From Clostridia bacterium (GTDB lineage Bacteria; Bacillota; Clostridia; Oscillospirales; CAG-272), in assembly GCA_017463405.1 (NCBI GenBank), contig JAFTPJ010000147.1, positions 1 to 46,504 on the forward strand: 46,504 nt of DNA, written 5' to 3'. The notes beneath the pieces are model-generated. The model was not told the origin of the DNA. It was given only the letters and a program-made list of their open reading frames with translations, and searched no databases. Position numbers and translations under genes: made by a program. Positions 16,325 to 23,926 of the stretch are shown in pieces; position 1 is the first letter of the stretch, and the number at the start of each line of letters is the position of its first letter.

Positions 16325-17164
16325 ATGAATACAACAGCGAAAAAGATACTGAATATTGCATTGAAGGTCGTAACTTGGCTTCTTGTTGCCTTTACCGTCT
16401 TTATGATGATATTCACCATTGTCACGGTAACAACCGTTGACAGAAACGACCGCAGCATCTTCGGTGTAAAGTTTTACATCGTCCAGACTGATTCCATGAG
16501 CCTCTCGGAGAATAACAAGGACATGGACGTGCATTTCAATGCGGGAGATATTGTCATTATCAAAAATGTGGAGGATCCCCGAGCACTACAAGCCGGTGAT
16601 ATCATCGCCTTTATGTCTACCAACAGCGTAAGCTACGGAGAGACCGTCACGCATATGATCCGCGAGGTCAAGAAAACCGAAGATGGAAAACTCCTTGGCT
16701 ACGTGACCTACGGTACGAACACGGGAACCGATGATGAAGCTCTGGTAGAGCCCGAATACGTTTTGGGTGCCTACTCGGGCAAGCTCCCCGGCGTTGGTAA
16801 TTTTTTCGCATTTGTGAAGTCCACGCCCGGCTATATCGTTTGTATTCTCGTACCATTCCTGCTTCTGATTCTCTATAACGGCGTGAACGTTATCCGCCTG
16901 TTCCGCAAGTACCGACGCGAGCAGATGGAGGCAATGCAAGCCGAGAGGGATCAGATCGATGCAGAACGCGCTGAAACCCAGCGTATGATGCAAGAGCTGT
17001 TGGCTCTCAAGGCACAGCTCGACAAAAAAGAAGGTGGAGAGGGAACATCTCCCGCCGAGCCTGCGTCCGAGGTAAGTTCTGCGGAGGAAGTAACAACCGA
17101 AGAAACAGTTGAAACGGAATCGGAAGATGCTGCTCCTGCGGAAACAACCGACGAAAATCTATAA
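16325..17164 (+). CDS. SipW-type signal peptidase I (S26B), copy 2, 279 aa
   Basis: Second archaeal/ER-type signal peptidase in the same operon. The catalytic Ser57 is in IVQTDSMSL and His110 in ETVTHMIREV; the later Gly/Asp box is degenerate (YGTNTGTDDEA). Membrane helices lie at about 10-36 and 180-203. A long C-terminal tail (about 75 residues) begins as an amphipathic coiled coil rich in Arg, Gln and Glu (EQMEAMQAERDQIDAERAET) and ends in a Glu/Thr-rich stretch. It differs clearly from copy 1, so the pair is not a recent duplication. The two may process different substrate sets. Confidence 0.9.
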   Translation: MNTTAKKILNIALKVVTWLLVAFTVFMMIFTIVTVTTVDRNDRSIFGVKFYIVQTDSMSLSENNKDMDVHFNAGDIVIIKNVEDPRALQAGDIIAFMSTNSVSYGETVTHMIREVKKTEDGKLLGYVTYGTNTGTDDEALVEPEYVLGAYSGKLPGVGNFFAFVKSTPGYIVCILVPFLLLILYNGVNVIRLFRKYRREQMEAMQAERDQIDAERAETQRMMQELLALKAQLDKKEGGEGTSPAEPASEVSSAEEVTTEETVETESEDAAPAETTDENL

Positions 17165-17233
17165 GGTGTATTGAGGAAGGTCCTCTTTACATAGTTAGTC
17201 TAACAAAAATAAGCCATAAGGAGGTTAAACAAA

Positions 17234-20110
17234 ATGACTAACATAAAATCAACAAAGCACGCACTGTTGTCAAGCGTTCTGGCGTTGTTCCTCTGCTTCG
17301 CCATGCTGCTTGGGACGACATTTGCGTGGTTCACCGACTCGGTAACGAGTGCGAACAACATTATCAAGACGGGTAATCTTGATATCGAGCTTGAATATGC
17401 CAAGGTCGTTGGCGGTAGCATTACTGATTGGGCAACCGTACAGGGCGCAAACGAAATCTTTGATCCCAACGCTCTTTGGGAGCCCGGCAGAGTAGAGGTT
17501 GTTTACCTGAAGGTTTCTAACCTTGGTACTCTTGCTCTCAAATATCAGCTTGGTGTTAACGTTGTAAACGAAAGCGTCGGCAAGAATGGTGCAGGAGAGG
17601 ACATAAAGCTCTCTGATCACCTTGTATTCAAGGTGGTTGAAATGCCCGATACACTTACTACTTACACCGACCGTGAGGCAGTAGCGACTGCCGCAGGCAC
17701 GGAAAAGGGCTTGAAGGACTATAACAGTGATACCACCGCCCTTGAGGTTGGGGGTACTGACTACGTTGCTCTCATCGTGTATATGCCTGAATCTGTTGGC
17801 AACGAGGCAAACTACCGTGGTGACGATATTCCCACTATTACACTCGGTGTTAACCTCTATGCAACTCAGCAAATGTCTGAGAAAGATAGCTTTGGCGACA
17901 ACTACGACGAGTATGCAGGACTTCCTTGGGATGGATCCGTGGGTGATGTACCCGCTGCAGTAGAGAATGTTATCACCATTACCACCGCCGCTGAGCTGGC
18001 AGCATTTGCAGCTGATGTCAATAGCGGTAACAGCTACTCGGGCAAGACTGTGAAGCTGGCTGCTGATCTGGATCTTGCGGGCAAGGCATGGACTTCCATC
18101 GGTGACTGCGAGAGCGGTAAATACTTCCAGGGTACGTTCGACGGTCAGGGATATACCATATCCAACCTGTACGTTGACTATTCCACAGATGCATCTGAAC
18201 ATGCCACTGCCGGGTTGTTTGGCTGGGTGGACGCTGCTATGGCTACCGTTAAAAATGTAAATGTGGATGGCGCAACCGTAAAGGGAAGTCACTGGGTCGG
18301 CGTTATTGCCGGTTACTTCACCGGTACCATCGAGAATTGCTCTGTCAACAATGCCACCGTCATCGGCTACAACGTCAATGATGATGCCAACGGCGATAAG
18401 GTCGGCGGTATTGTCGGTTGCCTGAATGAGCACAGCTACCTCAACGGCAATACTGTATCGAACTCCGCAATTACCGGTAACCGCGATATCGGCGGTATTG
18501 CAGGCTCTGTTGCTGCTTCTACCTACGAGATGAAGAACAACAAGGTTTCGGACACCACTATCACTTACAGTACTTCCAAGGATTATGCTTCCGCAGGTGA
18601 GATTGTCAGCGGTCGTACCGGCTATGTAGCTGATGATACTAACGTTGCTACCAATGTGTCCATTATCAAGTCTGTTGTTGCTTCCACTGCTGATGAACTG
18701 GCAGCTGCTTTGAAGAGCACCGACAAGTATATTAACGTCACCCTTGCTAATGACATTGATGTTCCCATCACCTCTCTCGGTCAGCAGACCGGTGGCAGCG
18801 GCGAGTATAAGCTTGCTGGCGAGGAGACTGAAACCATCACTCTGGACCTGAATGGTCAGAAGCTGAACATTACCACTACATACTGGTCCAATATTGGAGC
18901 CAAGAACGATGATGCCGTGTTTACTATTAAGAACGGCACCATGACTAGCTCTCAGGCAACCGGCACGTGGAACTCCTATGACCTTACGTTCTCCAATTGC
19001 AACTATGTGATTGAAGATGTAGTCTTTGAAAAGGCGATTGCTTTTGCTAATACCGGCAAGTCTGCCAAGCTCAGTAATGTCACTGTGAACGAGACTCACG
19101 ATTACTACGCTATCTGGATCTGTGCTGCAGGTATGGATGTTGAAATCGATGGTTTGACCGTCAACAGTGCGGGACGCGGTATTAAGATCGATGAGGAGTA
19201 TGTAGGCTCTCCTGCAAAGGTCACCTTGAAAGTTGCCAATGCGGATTTCAATACCGCAAAGAAGGCAGCTATCATGGTCAAGTCCACTGCCGGTGCTGAC
19301 ATCACTTTGAGCAATGTTAACATTGCTGATACCATTGATACTGTACATGCAGTGTGGGTAGATGAGGATTCTGCTGCATACGTAGATCGGGTCACTGTCA
19401 CCGGTGGCGAGAAGATTTATGAGGGTAATGTTGTTTCTACTGCTACCGAACTGGCTGAAGCTGTAACGGCAGGAAAGACAGAGATTTGGCTGCTTCCCGG
19501 TGAGTACGATGTTGCCGGCTGCGGCGGCAAGACCCTGACCATCAGCGGTACCAAGGATGCTGTTATTAAGCTTTACAATGACGGCGAAGATGGTTGCGAT
19601 TATGCCTTCGGTTCTGCCGGCACCGGTGTTGGAAGCTACACCTTTAACGGTATTACCATCGATACCACCTCGAATACCGGAAACTACAAGGGCTTCGCTT
19701 ACATGAAGGGAACCTTCAACGACTGTAACTTTGTGGGTTCGTACAGCTTAAATAATGCGAACGATTTCGTGTTTAACCGTTGTACTTTTGACTTCAAGAA
19801 CGGATATTTCTGGACTTGGGCAGCAAATAGCGTTACCTTTGACGGCTGTACCTTTAACGGCAACAGTAAGACCATCCTTGCTCACGGTGGAGCGAGCACT
19901 GTGATCAATATCAACAACTGCGCGTTCGTGGCAACCGAAAAGGGCTACACAGGCTCCGGTGACAACACCGCGGTCGTTGAAATAGATCCTACCGGTGCTA
20001 ACACCTATACCATCAACTTTACTGGCGAAAACACCATCACCGACAGCTATGCCGGCTGGACTCGCGTAAAGGACGATTCTACCGGTCACACCATTACCGG
20101 GGTGAACTAA
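17234..20110 (+). CDS. Large GLUG/beta-helix surface protein with SipW-type signal, 958 aa
   Basis: SipW-cognate N-terminus: a hydrophobic core (about 10-28), then TTFAWFTDSV and TGNLDIELEY. Residues about 45-225 form a TasA/camelysin-like domain ending GVNLYATQQ. After a linker, about 250-470 has GLUG-type repeats (HATAGLFGWV, SHWVGVIAGYFTGTIENCSV, KVGGIVGCLN, DIGGIAGSV). The rest (about 490-955) is a right-handed beta-helix-like region with turns such as FSNCNYVIEDVVF, FNDCNFVGSY and FNGCTFNGNS patterns. No wall-sorting motif or C-terminal membrane segment is seen, so attachment may be through the TasA-like domain joining a fibre. Likely an adhesin or matrix-decorating protein. Ribosome site AAGGAGG eight bases or so upstream. 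Confidence 0.85.
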   Translation: MTNIKSTKHALLSSVLALFLCFAMLLGTTFAWFTDSVTSANNIIKTGNLDIELEYAKVVGGSITDWATVQGANEIFDPNALWEPGRVEVVYLKVSNLGTLALKYQLGVNVVNESVGKNGAGEDIKLSDHLVFKVVEMPDTLTTYTDREAVATAAGTEKGLKDYNSDTTALEVGGTDYVALIVYMPESVGNEANYRGDDIPTITLGVNLYATQQMSEKDSFGDNYDEYAGLPWDGSVGDVPAAVENVITITTAAELAAFAADVNSGNSYSGKTVKLAADLDLAGKAWTSIGDCESGKYFQGTFDGQGYTISNLYVDYSTDASEHATAGLFGWVDAAMATVKNVNVDGATVKGSHWVGVIAGYFTGTIENCSVNNATVIGYNVNDDANGDKVGGIVGCLNEHSYLNGNTVSNSAITGNRDIGGIAGSVAASTYEMKNNKVSDTTITYSTSKDYASAGEIVSGRTGYVADDTNVATNVSIIKSVVASTADELAAALKSTDKYINVTLANDIDVPITSLGQQTGGSGEYKLAGEETETITLDLNGQKLNITTTYWSNIGAKNDDAVFTIKNGTMTSSQATGTWNSYDLTFSNCNYVIEDVVFEKAIAFANTGKSAKLSNVTVNETHDYYAIWICAAGMDVEIDGLTVNSAGRGIKIDEEYVGSPAKVTLKVANADFNTAKKAAIMVKSTAGADITLSNVNIADTIDTVHAVWVDEDSAAYVDRVTVTGGEKIYEGNVVSTATELAEAVTAGKTEIWLLPGEYDVAGCGGKTLTISGTKDAVIKLYNDGEDGCDYAFGSAGTGVGSYTFNGITIDTTSNTGNYKGFAYMKGTFNDCNFVGSYSLNNANDFVFNRCTFDFKNGYFWTWAANSVTFDGCTFNGNSKTILAHGGASTVININNCAFVATEKGYTGSGDNTAVVEIDPTGANTYTINFTGENTITDSYAGWTRVKDDSTGHTITGVN

Positions 20111-20129
20111 ATTTCAATAATAAGTCCGA

Positions 20130-20195
20130 CCCAACTCCCCTCGGGGAGTTGGGCGGCAATCAAAGGGCATAAACCTATTTGTGCCTTTTGATTGC
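20130..20195 (+). promoter_or_regulatory. Two tandem strong hairpins within the operon
   Basis: Hairpin 1: CCCAACTCCC (20130-20139) with GGGAGTTGGG (20144-20153). Hairpin 2: GCAATCAAA plus GGGCA (20156-20169) with GTGCC plus TTTTGATTGC (20181-20195). Neither is followed by a T run, so they look like RNA processing or stabilising structures more than a terminator. They lie between the large beta-helix gene and the last TasA-like gene. Confidence 0.6.
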
Positions 20196-20241
20196 TGAAA
20201 ATATAACCGTTAGATAGAAATACCCGAGAGGAGGAAAACTC

Positions 20242-20835
20242 TTGAAAAACTTTTTTGATTGCAAGGACGGGAAAATAACCGAAAAGGCATTCTCGCAAAG
20301 TCTGATCATATCGGTGGTCAGTATTTTGTTATGCCTTGTCGCGCTTTGCTCGATGACCTACGCTTGGTTTACAAGCGAAACGTCGAGTAGCAGCAACACG
20401 CTGATGTCGGGATCCTTTGACTTGACGATAAATGTGTCGAAGGTCGAGAATGACGTTGCAATTGCGAGCGATATTCAAGTGGAGCCCGATATCGCTAATG
20501 TGGGTAAATATAAGTGTACACTTGAGCAGGGAACTTATGAGATTTCCTTGACACTGACAGATAAATCTAACGTTAAAGGTCACTGTGTAGTAAAGATCGG
20601 AAGCAGTGAAGAACAACACACCGCTGCAATCATTGGAGAGCAGACAGCCAATGTTGATGAAGTCGAAATGAAAACAGATCCGTTCAAGTTTAAGATTACA
20701 GTAACGGAAACTACGGAAGTTACCCTTGAGCCTCGTTGGGGCGTTGTTGTAGATCCTGATATTCAGTATGGGAGTACATATCCTGTGCCAGAAGTAGTGG
20801 ACGAAGGCGAAATAACGCAAGATCCGTCAGCATGA
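20242..20835 (+). CDS. TasA/camelysin-like secreted protein, TTG start, 197 aa
   Basis: Last intact member of the cluster. The start is TTG at 20242, seven bases after AGAGGAGG; no in-frame ATG fits. The N-terminus has a 20-residue cytoplasmic part, a hydrophobic core (about 20-41) and the SipW-type motif MTYAWFTSET with SGSFDLTINV. The mature part is short (about 150 residues), beta-rich, and ends in an acidic tail EVVDEGEITQDPSA. A different N-terminus and the hairpins before it suggest separately tuned expression. Its stop overlaps an ATG of a short downstream frame. Confidence 0.78.
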   Translation: MKNFFDCKDGKITEKAFSQSLIISVVSILLCLVALCSMTYAWFTSETSSSSNTLMSGSFDLTINVSKVENDVAIASDIQVEPDIANVGKYKCTLEQGTYEISLTLTDKSNVKGHCVVKIGSSEEQHTAAIIGEQTANVDEVEMKTDPFKFKITVTETTEVTLEPRWGVVVDPDIQYGSTYPVPEVVDEGEITQDPSA

Positions 20836-21143
20836 GCGAACAGAAAAACAATTTTGTAATAACGCTCGAAATAATAGATGCATTCATAAGAGCGAGAGTG
20901 ATAAGGAAGCCTCCGAAAATATGATCTGCAGGCTAAAGACGGCAGTCAAGATGCTCTAGACTTTCTTTTTGAGGATAAGCGATTACGCGCGAACGTCTGT
21001 TAGAATGGCGAGCCGATATGAACGAAAAAGGAATGCCTATCAAACGGTTCAGAATTATGTGAAATGGATCAATCTGTATCTTGATTACGTAGGGCTTATC
21101 CGAGATTCGCTTCAATCGCGGAAACGTTAAGGAGATTTCGGGC
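20832..21143 (+). pseudogene. Decayed coding remnants after the TasA-like cluster
   Basis: A 30-codon frame begins in the ATGA overlap at 20832 and stops at 20922-20924. Just after it another frame reads QAKDGSQDALDFLFEDK, which faintly resembles the first helix of a sigma-factor region 2, and stops soon after. Frames shift repeatedly, so this is broken sequence. The identity of the original gene is not certain. Confidence 0.35.
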
Positions 21144-21620
21144 ATGGAGTTTGGATTTATTATTGCGGTTGATCCGACGGATAAACGCGACCGTAAGGAC
21201 ATTGTGTGGCGTTGCCACTGCAGGTGTGAAACGGAGTTTGAGCTTCCCGCAACGCACCTGATAACCAGCAGCACGTTAAGCTGCGGTTGTATTCAAAGGG
21301 AGTCTTTGTAAGGCGCCAATAGTGATGGAAGATGCTGCGAGCTCCTGAAAATATACGAAGATATCCATCGGAATGACGAAGCGCTCCCCAACAAATTCAC
21401 CTTGAAGCGAAAGGATGTTCCGTGTGAAACGAAGGTTATCAACAATCAGCCTGCATCGGCGACAATACGCATTGATAACACAAACGGAAGGTACGAATCT
21501 GTTATCAAAAAGGCGATAATGCTGGGGCGTTTTGATACGCAGAAGGAAGCTGTTGAAGCGCGGAAAAGTGCGGAAGCGTTTTTGAAAAAAGATCCTGACG
21601 CTTTTGTTGCGTATTGTTAA
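21144..21620 (+). pseudogene. Broken AP2-domain DNA-binding protein gene
   Basis: Fragment 1 (21144-21311) reads GFIIAVDPTDKRDRKDIVWR, then CHCRCETEFELPATHLI and SSTLSCGCIQRES, the Cys-rich N-terminal motif of phage/mobile AP2-type proteins. It ends at a stop. Fragment 2 (21402-21620), in another frame, reads GRFDTQKEAVEARKSAEAF, the end of an AP2 DNA-binding domain. The middle is lost to frameshifts or deletion. Such genes travel with phages and homing elements, so this marks a past insertion. Confidence 0.65.
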
Positions 21621-21647
21621 AAACATATCAAAATGATGCAATATGAT

Positions 21648-21683
21648 ACGGGCGCCGTACGTGCGGCGCCCGTAATTTTTTTT
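21648..21683 (+). terminator. Strong intrinsic terminator
   Basis: ACGGGCGCCG (21648-21657) pairs perfectly with CGGCGCCCGT (21664-21673); eight T follow after AA. It ends transcription from the SipW/TasA-like side. Confidence 0.93.
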
Positions 21684-21770
21684 CGATTCGGTGTATCCGC
21701 GCGTTTCACTTGCATTCGACATCAAGGTTATGATATGATGATGGTAACCGATAGGAAAGGAGATTCGGAT

Positions 21771-22445
21771 ATGAAAAAAACAGTTATTTTGGGCGTGTCG
21801 CTTTGCTTGTTGCTCACGGGGTGCGTACCAAAGAGTGAGATGGAAGCGGATTCGGGCACGTCGTCGAGTGCGCTTTCTGTACAGGTCGCGGAGGAGAAGG
21901 CGGCATATTACAAGCAACTTGCCTCGGATTTGCAGCAGGAGTTGCTTTCCGTGCGCGCAGAATACTATGAAAAGTCTGCGGAGTATGAGGCGCGCATTGC
22001 GGCGTTGGAGGAAAAACTTGACGAAACCGCAAATGGGGAAGAGCACAGCGGGGACGCGGATGTGGATGCGCCGACGGAGGAGCACTCGGATTTTCAATTT
22101 CAGATTGAAAACGGCAAAGCTACGCTGACAGCATACGTAGGAAAGGACACCGAGGTGGTGATTCCCTCAAGCTTCGAAGGGTGTCCCGTGACCTCTATTG
22201 CCGATCGTGCCTTTGAAAATTGCATCAAACTCGAGTCGGTGACCGTTCCCAATGGTGTGGTTACCGTCGGATGGTTTGCATTTTCGGGGTGTGTACATCT
22301 TTCCTCCGTAACGTTGCCGGACAGCGTACGTTCGATCAGCTATGGTGCATTTCTCAATTGCAATTCCAAAATGACGATCTCTTGCTCTGCGGATTCCTAC
22401 GCCGCCGCGTATGCCGCGAGCTATGGGATCGAGGTGAAGCGGTAA
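21771..22445 (+). CDS. BspA-type leucine-rich repeat lipoprotein, 224 aa
   Basis: A lipoprotein signal (VILGVSLCLLLTGC) puts the lipid cysteine at residue 18. A coiled-coil region follows (about 38-90, EEKAAYYKQLASDLQQELLS and repeated Glu/Ala/Leu heptads), then an acidic linker, then a short BspA-like LRR_5 domain (about 105-222) with units such as SIADRAFENCIKLESVTVP and SVRSISYGAFLNC. Such domains occur in secreted adhesins and binding proteins. AAAGGAG lies eight bases upstream of the chosen start; a longer in-frame version runs back through the terminator. Single-gene unit. Confidence 0.85.
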   Translation: MKKTVILGVSLCLLLTGCVPKSEMEADSGTSSSALSVQVAEEKAAYYKQLASDLQQELLSVRAEYYEKSAEYEARIAALEEKLDETANGEEHSGDADVDAPTEEHSDFQFQIENGKATLTAYVGKDTEVVIPSSFEGCPVTSIADRAFENCIKLESVTVPNGVVTVGWFAFSGCVHLSSVTLPDSVRSISYGAFLNCNSKMTISCSADSYAAAYAASYGIEVKR

Positions 22446-22490
22446 ACCCTTGAAAAGGCTTTGAAAAAATATCGCGAGGGTTGATTTTTT

Positions 22491-22595
22491 GTGCTGAAAG
22501 CGATCATGGCGACCGATTATTATCACATCAGCCTGTTGCGCGCAGTGAAAAAGGCGGTCAATATTCCGTGGGAGAAATTTACGTTTGAGGTATAA
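22491..22595 (+). CDS. Possible gene fragment, 34 aa
   Basis: From GTG 22491 the frame reads VLKAIMATDYYHISLLRAVK, then KAVNIPWEKFTFEV and a stop. The residue pattern looks like real protein, but there is no ribosome site and I do not know the family. More likely the 3' remnant of a deleted gene than a peptide. Confidence 0.25.
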   Translation: MLKAIMATDYYHISLLRAVKKAVNIPWEKFTFEV

Positions 22596-22614
22596 TTGAT
22601 CATGCGGATTTTTT

Positions 22615-22674
22615 AGGCAACACCGCACAAATCTGAAGGTGTAATTGCAGCTTCAGATTTGTGCGGTGTTGCCT
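22615..22674. repeat. 24-bp perfect inverted repeat with 12-base loop
   Basis: The left arm begins AGGCAACACCGCACAAATCT (22615-22638); the right arm (22651-22674) is its exact reverse complement. No T run follows. It looks like fused ends of a small insertion sequence or a MITE/REP-like element. Confidence 0.75.
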
Positions 22675-22729
22675 ATACATTTTGACGAACTGTGTTTTTC
22701 GTAATAGCGTTTAGTTTGCCAGTAACCTG

Positions 22730-22756
22730 AACCGCACTTTCGGGTGCGGTTGTTTT
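22730..22756 (+). terminator. Hairpin with T-rich tail
   Basis: AACCGCAC (22730-22737) pairs with GTGCGGTT (22744-22751), followed by GTTTT. Confidence 0.6.
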
Positions 22757-22896
22757 GCACTGTACGAAGCAATGAATTTTGGCAGGGAACAGAATCGGCA
22801 GCACGTATGAAATTGGTTCGATCGTGGCGGTCGATTCGTGAATCAACTCTGCGACAAAATAATGGAATGCCGGTAGTAGCGGTTCAAGACTTGTTC

Positions 22897-23406
22897 TCAT
22901 CCTCGTGCTTCGGTGACGTAGATACGGTTGGTGCTGACATGGAAGGTGGCGGCGAGGAGAGAAATCAGCTCACAGCGCACGATCTCGTTCCCTCCGCCGT
23001 GGCAAACGATGCCGATGCCTGCAATGTCGGGGGCGGCACGGGTCAGATAGAGTGCTTTGGCGGAGGAGCCGCTACCAAGAATCACGTATTCCTCGTTGCC
23101 CTCGCGAAATTCGGTAGCGTAGATCGATTCAAAGGTACCGGAGAGTGTGACCGCTACCGTAACTTGACTCACACCATTGACCGATTCGCAAAGTGCTTGT
23201 ACCCGATCCTCGAGATAGCGCTGGTAGATGACCAGTTCATCCGTTTCTGTCGTATAGGTGACGTTTTCGGTCGGGGTGTCGACTGCCGTTGCTGACGAGC
23301 CGATCAGGATCAGTATGATACCTGCTATGGCGGCGATTAGGAGCAGGCACATTTTTCCGTTGAACGTTTTTTGGCCGTTGGCTCCGATTTTGAATAATGA
23401 GATCAT
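22897..23406 (-). CDS. spoIIIAG: Stage III sporulation protein AG
   Basis: Mother-cell membrane protein of the SpoIIIA-SpoIIQ channel (feeding tube), with a ring-forming extracellular domain. There is one N-terminal helix (MCLLLIAAIAGIILILIGSS, about 19-38), then the soluble domain with YQRYLEDRVQALCESVNGVS, VTVAVTLSG and the conserved end IAGIGIVCHGGGNEIV...NRIYVTEAR. Length 169 is slightly short for the family. It is the last gene of the operon here; the spoIIIAH gene that usually follows is absent. It begins 14 bases after spoIIIAF. Confidence 0.9.
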   Translation of the reverse strand: MISLFKIGANGQKTFNGKMCLLLIAAIAGIILILIGSSATAVDTPTENVTYTTETDELVIYQRYLEDRVQALCESVNGVSQVTVAVTLSGTFESIYATEFREGNEEYVILGSGSSAKALYLTRAAPDIAGIGIVCHGGGNEIVRCELISLLAATFHVSTNRIYVTEARG

Positions 23407-23420
23407 CTTTATTCCTTTCT

Positions 23421-23915
23421 TTATTCAATAGCAGTGACACATTCGCATCCTAAAAGCTCGGTAACGAATCGCTCAATTGGCTCGGGATCACTCCAGATCG
23501 CGCTCTCTGAGAGGATGACTGTCACCCGCGTGGGGGAGAGTGTTCCGTCGGCATCGGTCCAACGGACCGAACAGCGCACGTTCCCGCTTTCGATTGAAAA
23601 ATTCTTTTCCAATGCTTGGGTCAGCAGCTGTACCAGATATGCCTTGGAGGAGGCGCTCATCGCGTTCTCCATTTCCTTTTGATAGTCTTGTTTTTCTATC
23701 TCTCCGATCTCGGGAGACTCCGATTTACCGTTCGCAAAATCCGAGAGTATGCCGATTGTTTCTCGGAGCGGTGCAATCAGAACGCAAAGCAGAAACAAGG
23801 AAACCAGAAATCGCATATGCTTGGCGATTCCGCCGCGCTCGCCGTCAGGGGAAAGAATCCCGATCAGCGCAGCGACCATTGCGGCGGCAATCAATGAAAT
23901 CAGATATGTACTCAT
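23421..23915 (-). CDS. spoIIIAF: Stage III sporulation protein AF
   Basis: Two N-terminal helices (YLISLIAAAMVAALIGILSP and MRFLVSLFLLCVLIAPL) and a ring-type extracellular domain ending in VTVILSESAIWSDPEPIERF and CECVTAIE fit SpoIIIAF. The start at 23915 is preferred because GGGAGG lies four bases upstream; an in-frame ATG at 23927 has no site. It begins just inside the end of spoIIIAE, so translation is coupled. Confidence 0.88.
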   Translation of the reverse strand: MSTYLISLIAAAMVAALIGILSPDGERGGIAKHMRFLVSLFLLCVLIAPLRETIGILSDFANGKSESPEIGEIEKQDYQKEMENAMSASSKAYLVQLLTQALEKNFSIESGNVRCSVRWTDADGTLSPTRVTVILSESAIWSDPEPIERFVTELLGCECVTAIE

Positions 23916-23926
23916 GGCGCCTCCCA

